Below the pieces are notes generated by a model. That model made no database searches. It was not told where the DNA came from and was given only the letters and a program-made list of their open reading frames with translations. The position numbers and the translations under genes are program-made. Source: Sulfidibacter corallicola (GTDB taxonomy: Bacteria; Acidobacteriota; Holophagae; Acanthopleuribacterales; Acanthopleuribacteraceae). From it: a DNA stretch of 64,000 nt. The DNA lies in the NCBI RefSeq assembly GCF_017498545.1, contig NZ_CP071793.1:3410001-3474000 (forward strand), in the 5' to 3' direction. Positions 39,418-47,567 of the stretch are shown here, piece after piece. The number at the start of each line of letters is the position of its first letter. The stretch's first letter is position 1.

Positions 39418-40815
39418 TCAGCTCGCCACGGGCTCCAGCGGCATCGGTTCGAAAGCGCTCAGGCTGCCTTCGGCCTGCGGGGTTTTTTGGCTCTTGATGT
39501 CGGCCAACTGCTTTTCGAAGAAGAACCGATCCTCGCCGAACGCCGGTCGAAGCTGGTCGAGCCAGGCGGCTTTTTCGTCGTACTCCGCGAAAAAGACCCG
39601 ATTGACCCACTCGGGATCGCGGCCTTGAATGAACTTGAGCACGAATACCTTTTGCCCGCCGATTTCGGCGATGCCGTCGACCAACACCTTACCGGGTGTA
39701 GCCGACATCGACGGACCGCGCACGGTACGGGCCACGCCGGAGATGGCGCGATAGGCGTCGCTGAAGATCTCGAAGGCTCGGTGCAAGGGCACCTCGAAAT
39801 AGTGCTTGGGGCCGGTATCGCGCTCCACGAACATGTAGTAGGGAATCGCGCCGAGCTTGACCTGCTCGCCCCACATTCGGTTCCAGACCGCGCTGGAATC
39901 GTTGACGTTGCGGATGAGCGGCGCCTGGCAGCGAACCACGGCGCCCGTTCCGCGAATACGCTTGATCGCGGCTTGGGCCGCCGGGGTTTCCAGCTCGCGG
40001 GGGTGGGAGAAGTGCGCCATCAGGGCCAAGTGCTTGCCGCGTTTGATCACTTCCTCGAACAACAACATCAGGTCGTCGGCGTCGCGATCGGTGACGAACC
40101 GGAACGGCCAGTAGGCGGGCGCCTTGGTACCGATTCGAATCGTCTGCAAATGCGGCAGGTCGGCCTCCAGCAGCGGTTCGATATAACGGCGCAGCAGGCG
40201 AGTTTTCATGATCATCGGATCGCCACCGGTGAACAGCACGTCGGTGACTTCGGGATGCTTGCGCAGGTAGTCGACCAGGACCTCGGCCTCACGGGATGCG
40301 AATTTCAGATCGTCGATTCCCACGAACTGGGCCCAACGGAAACAGTAGGTACAGTAGGCGTGGCAAGTCTGGCCCTGGCCGGGAAAGAACAGCACGGTTT
40401 CCTTGTACTTGTGTTGAATCCCCTGAATGCGGTCGCCCTGTTCGACCGGCACGTTCAACTCCATCTGGCCGGCCGGATGGGGGTTCAGCTTCATCTGGAT
40501 GCGACGCGCCTGGGCCATGACGGTTTGATCCGGCTCACCGCGCTGAATGAGGTCGGCGACGGAGTACAGATCTTCGTCGGTCAGCATGCCCGGCTGTGGA
40601 ATGGTCAATTGGAACATCGGATCCTCAGGGACGCGGTTCCAGTCGATCAGCTCCTCCAGCACGTAATTGTTGACGCGAAAAGGCAACACCGAGGAAACGG
40701 CTTTGATGGCAGTCAGGTGATCCTTCGACAGCTTTTGTAACTGGGGGATTTTATCGATATTTTTCCGAGAATAGGCTTGAAATACTTTAGGCTTCAAGAA
40801 GGAACACCCACACAT
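39418..40815 (-). CDS. KamA-family radical SAM aminomutase-like protein
   Basis: A radical SAM and PLP enzyme of the lysine/glutamate 2,3-aminomutase group. The cluster motif is QTCHAYCTYCFRWAQF (CxxxCxxC). It is followed by VLFTGGDPMIM and PHLQTIRIGTKAPAYWPFRF. The Lys that binds PLP would lie in the C-terminal ATPGKVLVDG segment. At 465 residues it has a longer N-terminus than EpmB-type YjeK. The start at 40815 (MCGCSFLKP) follows GGGAG. Substrate is undetermined: with the neighbouring aminotransferase it might act in beta-amino acid metabolism, which is inference only. Confidence 0.82.
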   Translation of the reverse strand: MCGCSFLKPKVFQAYSRKNIDKIPQLQKLSKDHLTAIKAVSSVLPFRVNNYVLEELIDWNRVPEDPMFQLTIPQPGMLTDEDLYSVADLIQRGEPDQTVMAQARRIQMKLNPHPAGQMELNVPVEQGDRIQGIQHKYKETVLFFPGQGQTCHAYCTYCFRWAQFVGIDDLKFASREAEVLVDYLRKHPEVTDVLFTGGDPMIMKTRLLRRYIEPLLEADLPHLQTIRIGTKAPAYWPFRFVTDRDADDLMLLFEEVIKRGKHLALMAHFSHPRELETPAAQAAIKRIRGTGAVVRCQAPLIRNVNDSSAVWNRMWGEQVKLGAIPYYMFVERDTGPKHYFEVPLHRAFEIFSDAYRAISGVARTVRGPSMSATPGKVLVDGIAEIGGQKVFVLKFIQGRDPEWVNRVFFAEYDEKAAWLDQLRPAFGEDRFFFEKQLADIKSQKTPQAEGSLSAFEPMPLEPVAS

Positions 40816-41119
40816 TTTCTTTCTCCCACATAAAGATTCAGGAACAAGACAGCAAAACCAGGACACCGCAATGGACTTGGCTCGTGCCTAGTGGAAGATG
40901 ATCAGAATCATTCTGGTCCGAACAAACAGGAAATCGCAGGGACCGTTTCGTCCCAGTTGGACCAGTTTAGATCATCTGGGTCGCCCTAAAGGGGCGGCTC
41001 GTCACCATTTGATGATTCTGTTATAACGCAATACAAATTGGTCCCGCAAGAGTTTACCGGAAAGATATACCTCCTCGGAATGCGGAAAATCACTTCGTAC
41101 CCGAACAAAACGACAGCGC
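40816..41119. other. Intergenic region downstream of the penicillin acylase gene
   Basis: About 300 bases, relatively AT-rich. No gene, T-tailed hairpin or clear promoter could be supported, although the KamA gene promoter should lie here. Confidence 0.4.
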
Positions 41120-43534
41120 TCATCGGCTTTCCGGCGCCAGCACCAGGCGATGGACCGGCGGCCCCGGCAAAAACGGAGTGGGTTCACCGTTCAGCCAAGC
41201 GTCGTGACCGGCGCGGTAATACGGCGAGAGTGGATGTCCGCTTTGACCGCAAGGCATGTGGAAGAACCCTCGATCCTCGCGCCCCGGCGACACGACCATC
41301 CGTTCCGAAGCCCCGTGGATGCCCCGTTGAACCCGCGGCAGGTTGACGTCGCCGGACATCGGCGTGACCGGCATGTTGAGGAAATCACCGAGTATCGGGA
41401 TGGCGTTGCCGAAGGGATGGGCGAACACGCCCTTGTTGTGGAAACCCCAGGTGTGTTCGGAAAGCGGGCGATCGCTCAGCTCGATGTCCTCGAGCGTCCG
41501 ATCGACCATGGCGAGGTGAAAGGCATGCCAATCGGGCCATTCGGCGGGAAGGAAGTGAGCGGGCCGAGCCTGCAGCAGGTGCCAGATCACCCCGTCGCGC
41601 TGGGGAAGGTGCCATTGACTGAACCGCTTGTCGGTTTGCTCGGAACCGCCGGTGAGCACGGGCAGGAGGGCGTTCAGCACCTTCATGCGATAGTCCCGCA
41701 CCAGAAAGTAACCGACGTCGTCGGCCGCGGCCCGGCCGGCCCAGTTCTCGACGAAGCGACGGTACTCGGCCCTCGCGGGCACGTCGGCCAGCGCCTTCTC
41801 GTCGAGATGCTGTAACAGGAGCTGACGCCACTCGGTGAGGAAGCGGGCCTCGTCATCCATTTGAATGGCCAGCAGGTCGCGCTCGGTGAAGCGATCCTTG
41901 GCAAGCAGGCGATCGCGGATTTGGCCGGCGCGCGCGCCGATATCGAACCCTCCGTTGCCGAACACCCCGCGCTGTTCTTCCAATGAGGCCACGCGATTGT
42001 TCGCGGTCCAGAGGCGGTGGCCCGGCGGTGAAATCACCGTCGGTACCTCTTCCGGTTCCAGCCAGCCGCGCCAACCGTGGCTACCGTCGGCCCAGGAGCG
42101 CGGCAGCATGCCCGCCTCGCCCTGCTTGCGGGGGATGCGCCCGGCGACCGTCCAGGCGATGTGTCCCTCGCGATCGGCACAAACCAGGTTCTGGCCGGGG
42201 AGGCCGGCCCGCTTCGCCATGAACACCACCTCTTCGACCGTCCGTGCCGAGAGCAGATCGTCCAGGACGAGATTCACGGCCTCGGGATCGTGGGCGGCCC
42301 AATGGTTGACGTACTCGCGCCCGCGATGGTCCTTTCCGGCCACGGAACCCCAGATGGTCGTCTTGAAGGTATATTCCTCGGACTCGCCGCCCTTGACCCG
42401 AATCGTTTCGCGAACCGTCTCGAAGGGACGCGGCCCTTCTGGGGTCAGGTAGTGGTCGGGTCGATCCGGCGCGGGTTCCACCAGGATCAGATCGCAAAAA
42501 TCGGCGTAACTGTTGGTGAACCCCCAAGCCACGTGACCGTTGCTTCCCGAGACCAGCGTCGGCGTGCCGGGCAGCGTGACACCGGTGGCGCGCAGGGGTT
42601 CGCCGCCGTCGGGATCGGGCCAGATCAGGTCGACGCGATACCAGACGTTGGGGACCCGGATGCCCAGGTGCATGTCGTTGGCGAGAATCGCCCCGCCGTG
42701 TTCCGTGATCGCCCCGGCCACGGCCCAGTTGTTACTGCCCGTGGTCCCCGCATCGACGGGCTCGGCCGTGGCTTCCTCCATGTGGAAGGGTTGGTCGCGG
42801 CGCAAATCCACGACGTCTTCGCCGGGGTGCACCAGCGACTCGTGCGCCATCCCGTCCAGCGAGGCATCCCAGGGCGAGCCCCAAGGGGTGAGAAAGGCGA
42901 ACATCTCGGCGGGCACCTGATCTGCCAGGATCGCCAGGCTCAGTTCCCGATCCCCTTCGCCATCCTGGAGATCGAGGAACATGGCGTAGACGCACATCAA
43001 CGAATCGGTCGGTTCCCAGGGCCGCGGTTCCATGCCCAGCAGCAGGTATTCGAAGGGCGGACTGTCGAGATCGGCCAAACCTTGGTTGACACCGCGAACA
43101 TAGGCGTCGATCCGTTCCCGGTGATGGGTCGGCAAACCGGCCCAAACCGACTCGGCCGTCTGCCGAAACCGATGGCGGCGCATCGTGCGATCCAGCTCCA
43201 GGGCGATGGAACCGAACAGTTCCGACAGCTCACCACCGGATTTGCGGCGCAGCAGGTCCATTTGAAAAAAACGCTCTTGGCCGTGCAGAAATCCCAATGC
43301 CTGCAACACGTCCAGCCGGTGCTCGCCGCGAAGGGTCGGCACGCCCAGGTCATCGCGTTCCACCGTGACGGCGGCATTCAAGCCAGGCAGGGCCACTTCG
43401 CCGTCGAGGCGCGCCAGGCTTCCGGAGACCTTCAGCCATGCGAAAGTGGCCAGGCCAAGCACGATCACCAGGGTCAGCGAAAGGAGCCCCATGCCGATCT
43501 TGAACCACTTGGACTTGAGCTTGCCTTGGCGCAT
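41120..43534 (-). CDS. Penicillin acylase family Ntn-hydrolase
   Basis: An 804-residue protein of peptidase family S45. An N-terminal membrane segment or uncleaved signal (GMGLLSLTLVIVLGLATFAW) precedes the alpha region (VERDDLGVPTLRGEHRLDVL, GFLHGQERFFQMDLLRR). The autocleavage site TTGSNNWAVAG supplies the N-terminal Ser nucleophile of the beta chain, with the Asn needed for the oxyanion further on. The family covers penicillin, acyl-homoserine-lactone and other amide hydrolases, so the substrate is unknown, with quorum quenching only one option. It is probably periplasmic. Confidence 0.88.
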   Translation of the reverse strand: MRQGKLKSKWFKIGMGLLSLTLVIVLGLATFAWLKVSGSLARLDGEVALPGLNAAVTVERDDLGVPTLRGEHRLDVLQALGFLHGQERFFQMDLLRRKSGGELSELFGSIALELDRTMRRHRFRQTAESVWAGLPTHHRERIDAYVRGVNQGLADLDSPPFEYLLLGMEPRPWEPTDSLMCVYAMFLDLQDGEGDRELSLAILADQVPAEMFAFLTPWGSPWDASLDGMAHESLVHPGEDVVDLRRDQPFHMEEATAEPVDAGTTGSNNWAVAGAITEHGGAILANDMHLGIRVPNVWYRVDLIWPDPDGGEPLRATGVTLPGTPTLVSGSNGHVAWGFTNSYADFCDLILVEPAPDRPDHYLTPEGPRPFETVRETIRVKGGESEEYTFKTTIWGSVAGKDHRGREYVNHWAAHDPEAVNLVLDDLLSARTVEEVVFMAKRAGLPGQNLVCADREGHIAWTVAGRIPRKQGEAGMLPRSWADGSHGWRGWLEPEEVPTVISPPGHRLWTANNRVASLEEQRGVFGNGGFDIGARAGQIRDRLLAKDRFTERDLLAIQMDDEARFLTEWRQLLLQHLDEKALADVPARAEYRRFVENWAGRAAADDVGYFLVRDYRMKVLNALLPVLTGGSEQTDKRFSQWHLPQRDGVIWHLLQARPAHFLPAEWPDWHAFHLAMVDRTLEDIELSDRPLSEHTWGFHNKGVFAHPFGNAIPILGDFLNMPVTPMSGDVNLPRVQRGIHGASERMVVSPGREDRGFFHMPCGQSGHPLSPYYRAGHDAWLNGEPTPFLPGPPVHRLVLAPESR

Positions 43535-44722
43535 GGGAGCCTCCGGAGGGATGGATGCCGAGCCTACCGGACGGCAGGTGGACGGCGCAGATGGAAGGTT
43601 TTGAAAAAGATCAAGTATAGCTCAAGGCCGCCCTTTCCACGGTAGCCGAATGTTCGGCGTACCCCAAATTCCGCAATCCGGCCGGTGGGCGATCTCAGGA
43701 AAGAAACCAATCGAAGCGAATGGCTTGGGAGTTCCCGCATTTGCGAGAGAGGCGTCGTCGCGGTAGGTTGGGCTGCCAGCCCGACTTTTCGAAGCAGCCC
43801 AGGCGAGGAGTTCCCGAACGCCGAGAGATTCGTCGTGCCCGGTAGGTACATCCGCTGGATGTACTTTTCGAAGCGACTCAAGCAACTGCAGTGAGTTACA
43901 CCAAAAAGCGAAGCCGATTTGCTCCCACATCGAACACCAACAAGGTCGCAAAGCCCAAAGTCCCCGCATCGTGAGAGGGGCGTAAGGCCGGTAGGTTGGC
44001 CCGCTGGGCCGACAAAACGAAGCAACCCAAGCAACGACAATCGATTGCGTCAAAGAGCGAAGCCGATCACTTCCCTCGTCGCACGCCAACGAAGCCGCAA
44101 AGCCCACAGTCCCCGCACCTTGAGAGGGCCGGTAAGGCCGGTAGGTTCACCAGCTTGGTGAACCAATCGAAGCGACTCAAGCAACGACAATCAATTGAGC
44201 CAAAGAGCGGAGCCCAAAATCTCCCTCGCACGCCCGATCCGAAGTCGCCAAGTTCGAAGTCCCCGCATCGCGAGAGGGGCACCAGGCCTGTAAGGTTGGG
44301 CAGGGCCGGTAAGGCCGCTGGGCCGACTTTTCGGAGTGGCTGAAGCCACCACGTCGCACGACTCCCAAAAGCGGAGTCAACAATTCCGCTGAAGGGCTAC
44401 GGTCGAAGAGCCCGCATGCTCGAAAGCGACGCAAGGCCTGTGGGTGAGGGGGCCGCCCAGACCAGCTAGCTCAACCATTCGAAGCCAATTGGATGCGATG
44501 TAGGAATACTTTCGAGAGGGACGCAATTCCGGCTTTGGCCTGCTCGGGAGAATGGATCGCTTCGCTCTTTGGCTCAATACTTTGTCGAAGCCATGGTCGC
44601 TTCGATTGGTGGAGCAAGCTGCTCCACCTACAGGCCTTGCCGCCCTCTCGAGATGCGGGAACTTCCGGATCACGCTCGACGATGGGTCGACCCGATTCGG
44701 CTCCACGATTCGTTACCTATAG
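43535..44722. repeat. Palindromic repeat region, first part (before the IS)
   Basis: About 1.1 kb of family-1 repeats and no gene. Variable-stem palindromes lie at 43763-43785, 43842-43864, 43991-44013, 44141-44164, 44290-44327, a degenerate one at 44440-44476 and an inverted one at 44608-44631. Three of them (43991, 44141, 44290) are spaced by 150 bases within a unit marked by CCCCGCAT, GAGAGGG and AAAGAGCGAAGCC-like boxes. The part from about 44489 to 44634 is repeated at 46276-46425 on the far side of the IS. Confidence 0.8.
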
Positions 44723-44756
44723 TGGACCCCGTTGTCTAGACCAAAAGGTGCCAAAC

Positions 44757-45545
44757 TTAAGCTTCGGTGGCGTGGTACACCTCGGAGGGTTTCTGGTTGC
44801 CGAGCGATTGATGTGGCCGCTCGTTGTTGTAGTGTTCAAAGTACCTGTGAAGCCCATGGTACAGTTCCAGGCCGTTTTCGTAACTGTGCAGGTAGATGTG
44901 CTCGTATTTCACCGAACGCCACAATCGTTCGACAAACACGTTGTCCAGTGCGCGTCCCTTGCCGTCCATGCTGATCTGAACCTCTGCCTCCTGAAGGATT
45001 TCGGTGAATTTCGGGCTCGTGAATTGCGCGCCTTGATCGGTGTTGAATATCGAAGGTTTCTTGTTTTGCAGCGCGCGTCTCAGAACCTCGCGGCAAAAGG
45101 CTCCATCCAGCGTGTTGGAGATTTCCCAAGCCACCACGTACCGGCTGTACCAGTCGATAATCGCCGTCAGGTACATGTAGCCTCGCCGCATCGGCACATA
45201 GGTGATGTCGGTGCTCCAAACGTGGTTGGGATGGGTGATGGTCAGGTCCCGCAGCAAGTAAGGATACACGCGATGGGCCGGGTTGGCCGCGCTGGTGCGG
45301 GGCTTGGGATACACGGCCTCCAGGGCCATCAACCGCATGAGCCGTTGAATCCGTTTCCGGTTGACCGCATACCCTCGATCTCGCAGGAAGGCGGCCATGC
45401 GTCGGCTGCCGAAGTAGGGGAAATCCAGGTAAATACGATCGATCTCCGACATCAAGACCAGGTTTTCGGGCCTCTCGGGTCGCGGCTCGTAGTAGTACGA
45501 GGCTCGCGATAACCCAAGCAAGGCGCACTGCCGGCGAATGCTCAA
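44757..45545 (-). CDS. IS3-family transposase OrfB (DDE integrase domain)
   Basis: A 262-residue catalytic part of an IS3 transposase with an rve integrase core. The DDE residues lie in STDITYVPM (Asp), NTDQGAQFTS (Asp) and NVFVERLWRSVKYE (Glu). The N-terminal helical part (LLGLSRASYYYEP, FGSRRMAAFLRD) is typical. The ATG at 45545 lies inside a longer frame that continues upstream to the run of nine A residues at the end of orfA. The functional product is therefore likely an OrfAB fusion made by -1 ribosomal frameshifting. Confidence 0.9.
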   Translation of the reverse strand: MSIRRQCALLGLSRASYYYEPRPERPENLVLMSEIDRIYLDFPYFGSRRMAAFLRDRGYAVNRKRIQRLMRLMALEAVYPKPRTSAANPAHRVYPYLLRDLTITHPNHVWSTDITYVPMRRGYMYLTAIIDWYSRYVVAWEISNTLDGAFCREVLRRALQNKKPSIFNTDQGAQFTSPKFTEILQEAEVQISMDGKGRALDNVFVERLWRSVKYEHIYLHSYENGLELYHGLHRYFEHYNNERPHQSLGNQKPSEVYHATEA

Positions 45546-45582
45546 CCGGCGGTGATGGGGTTCGATACACAGCCGTTTCTCC

Positions 45583-45876
45583 TCAATGCAGGGATTCAGA
45601 TTTTTTTTTGAGCCAGTCGAGCTCCACCTGGAGACGACCGATTTGTTCGTAAAGCTTGCCGATTTCCGGTGATTCGCCGGCGGGTTTTCGAGGAGCCTTC
45701 CCGCTCTCGAACACCTCCGGCAGGGACTCGATCACCTGCTTTTTCCAGCGGTTGATCAGGGTCGGGTGGACCCCGTACTGGGCTGACAGTTCCGAGACCG
45801 TTTTGATGCCGCGAATCGCTTCCAAAGCCACCCGGGACTTGAACTTGGGATCGTGATTGTTGCGCTTCCTAGCCAA
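45583..45876 (-). CDS. IS3-family transposase OrfA (HTH domain)
   Basis: A 97-residue DNA-binding protein. A helix-turn-helix of Tnp_1/IS3 type spans FKSRVALEAIRGIKTVSELS and YGVHPTLINRWKKQ. A C-terminal leucine-zipper-like coil, IGKLYEQIGRLQVELDWLKKK, may help dimerise the product. It ends just after nine A bases (plus-strand T run at 45601-45609) that form an A_AAA_AAA slippery site. Slipping there joins it to the orfB frame. Confidence 0.9.
   Translation of the reverse strand: MARKRNNHDPKFKSRVALEAIRGIKTVSELSAQYGVHPTLINRWKKQVIESLPEVFESGKAPRKPAGESPEIGKLYEQIGRLQVELDWLKKKSESLH
45601..45609 (-). promoter_or_regulatory. Slippery A9 frameshift site of the IS3 transposase
   Basis: Nine consecutive A residues on the coding strand encode KKK at the end of orfA. 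After a -1 shift the frame reads on without a stop into orfB (KNLNPCIEEKRLCIEP then the RRQCALLGLSRASYYY region). Confidence 0.75.
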
Positions 45877-45943
45877 AACTCGGTTTACCTCTCTCCGGCT
45901 CCGCAGTAGCTGTTGGCCGAGGGGGATATAAACGGACGAACGA

Positions 45944-46052
45944 CCATGGTGTTAGGGTGGACCCCTGGCGCACCATGGACATCTTGATGGCGCAGCTTGC
46001 TGGGCCGTCAAGGTGTCCCCTGGGGTACGAGGGGTGGGCCCCAACACTATGG
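45944..46052. repeat. 109-nt imperfect inverted repeat inside the IS
   Basis: CCATGGTGTT at 45944 pairs with AACACTATGG ending at 46052. Inner arms GACATCTTGATGGC and GCCGTCAAGGTGTC bracket a GCAGCTTGC tip. The arms align at roughly three quarters identity by eye. It lies in the promoter-proximal non-coding part of the IS, upstream of orfA, and could control transposase expression. The tip matches the loop of the GGAGCAGCTTGCTCC repeats nearby. Confidence 0.7.
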
Positions 46053-46159
46053 TGGAGCGCCCGCTTTATGCTCCCCCTTGGCTCTCTGCCCCGCTGTTTA
46101 CCCGAGGTCCCACCTTAACGCTTTTGAAGCTTAGCTCCTGGTCTCGATTATGGGGTCCA

Positions 46160-46682
46160 TTATAACCCTAAGATCGGCTGCTCGTCGGAGCCAACCGGCA
46201 CGAGGTTCCCGCAAGTCCCCAAGCTTCGTAAAACCTGTAGGTTGAGCAGCTTGCTCAACCGGCCGAAGCCCCTCCGACGCGATGTACCCATACGATCGAG
46301 AGGGACGCAATTCCGGCTTTGGCCTGCTCGGGAGAATGGATCGCTCCGCTCTTTGGCTCAATACTTTGTCGAAGCCGATGTCGCTTCGATTGGTGGAGCA
46401 AGCTGCTCCACCTACAGGCCCAACGAATCCCTCCACACGCGGGCTCCTTGTACGGTCGTTCTTCGATGAACGGGGATGAGCGGACCTCGACGCTCCGCTC
46501 TTCGGCTTGTGGTCACGCCGCATGCATCACGACTTCGAAAAGTACATCCAGCGGATGTACCTACCGGGCACGACGAATCTCTCGGCGTTCGGGAACTCCT
46601 CGCATGAATCGCTTCGGGATGTCCAACCAGCGGGCTGACCACCCATGCACGACGAATCTCTCGGCGCTGGGGTGGATGGGGC
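46160..46682. repeat. Palindromic repeat region, second part (after the IS)
   Basis: About 520 bases of family-1 repeats: a forward palindrome at 46237-46260, inverted ones at 46392-46415 and 46542-46564, and a degenerate one at 46621-46644. 46276-46425 duplicates 44489-44634. About 46533-46600 is an inverted copy of 43808-43870. No gene. Confidence 0.8.
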
Positions 46683-47192
46683 TCAGGCCAGGAACTCGCT
46701 CTGCAGCCACTCGCGAAAGCGCGGCATCTGCACGATGTAGGTCGTGTCGTACTTGCAGATGCCGATCTCGGCCAGCGGATCATCGCGACGATCGGCGTCC
46801 CGTTTCAGGATGGAATAACTGTAGGGCAAATGGTCCTTGAAATGGTTGCAGACCTCGGAGAGCCGAAAATACTGTTCGCCCTCGATGCCCATGAAATCGC
46901 CGAACTCCATGTCCGCCTCCAGCTTGCCGAGCTTGAACATGGGATTGGCCAGGTACCAGGGCGCAAATTTCTCCATCAACAACAGGACCCGTCCGCCCAA
47001 CTTGCGGCGGCCCATGGTCTCGAACGGATCACCACCTTGGCTGATGACGCGTTTGATCTGTTTGAAGGCGAGCTTGTATTTGCCGGTATCTTCAGGGTCA
47101 AGCACTCGAAAGACATCGACCATCAAAAACCAGCCCTTCTGCGCCAGAAGCTCCTCCGCAGAAATGCCGTCCGGAATGATCTTGAAGGTCAT
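46683..47192 (-). CDS. Hypothetical protein, unknown function
   Basis: A 169-residue soluble protein (MTFKIIPDGISAEELLAQKG) that I do not recognise. It has a mixed alpha/beta look, with LMVDVFRVLDPEDTGKYKLA, VLLLMEKFAPWYLANPMFKLG and a C-terminal TTYIVQMPRFREWLQSEFLA. No Cys or His metal motif or membrane segment is seen. The start at 47192 is preceded by GAGGAACC at good spacing; the longer frame to 47309 is less likely. It stands alone between repeats and recC, divergent from recC. The strong ribosome site and codon use support a real gene. Confidence 0.6.
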   Translation of the reverse strand: MTFKIIPDGISAEELLAQKGWFLMVDVFRVLDPEDTGKYKLAFKQIKRVISQGGDPFETMGRRKLGGRVLLLMEKFAPWYLANPMFKLGKLEADMEFGDFMGIEGEQYFRLSEVCNHFKDHLPYSYSILKRDADRRDDPLAEIGICKYDTTYIVQMPRFREWLQSEFLA

Positions 47193-47567
47193 GGTTCCTC
47201 TAATGTAACAATCAAAGCCATTGACAGGCAGATTCATCATGCAAGGTTCAGGGCTCAAAAACCTAGGCAGGTGCGAGGCAAATCGATTGTTGACCATACC
47301 ATGCGCCAAATCGAGAAATCAACTGGGGGACAATGTCCCGCGTCCGGGATGCACGCACGCGAATTGGGACGCGATGCCGCGGCTTCGGTTGGGCCGCGGC
47401 GCCGCCCACAGGATTCGAGCCGTCGAGCGGGCGTTTTTTGATAAGCTGGAACGAGCGTCGTCTCGAGACACCGAGCACCTTGGCTTCCGCGCCCGACGGC
47501 GACCCCCTTTCCATCGCCGACTCCTACGAGGTCTCGGCGTCCTTTCCACGCGAGATTGACCGCAACC
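47193..47567. other. Divergent intergenic region upstream of recC
   Basis: About 375 bases with no supported gene. It should contain the promoters of recC and of the divergent hypothetical gene. A TTGACA occurs near 47219, but no good -10 box is paired with it. Confidence 0.4.

Larger units (their letters stand above)
44723..46159 (-). mobile_element. IS3-family insertion sequence
   Basis: About 1.44 kb bounded by TGGACCCC (44723) and its complement GGGGTCCA (ending 46159). The terminal similarity continues inward imperfectly (for example AAGCTTC near both ends). It carries the usual orfA and orfB on the minus strand, with a frameshift site between. The flanking target duplication is unclear because both borders are TATA-like. 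Between the orfA start and the right end lies a 109-base imperfect inverted repeat (45944-46052). Probably intact. Confidence 0.87.

Noticed and set aside
43763-44327. Integron attC sites or a CRISPR array
   Set aside because: Spacing is about 150 bases with conserved flanks and no cassette genes, integrase or R/L boxes. CRISPR repeats would be 25-40 bases with unique spacers, and no cas genes are present.
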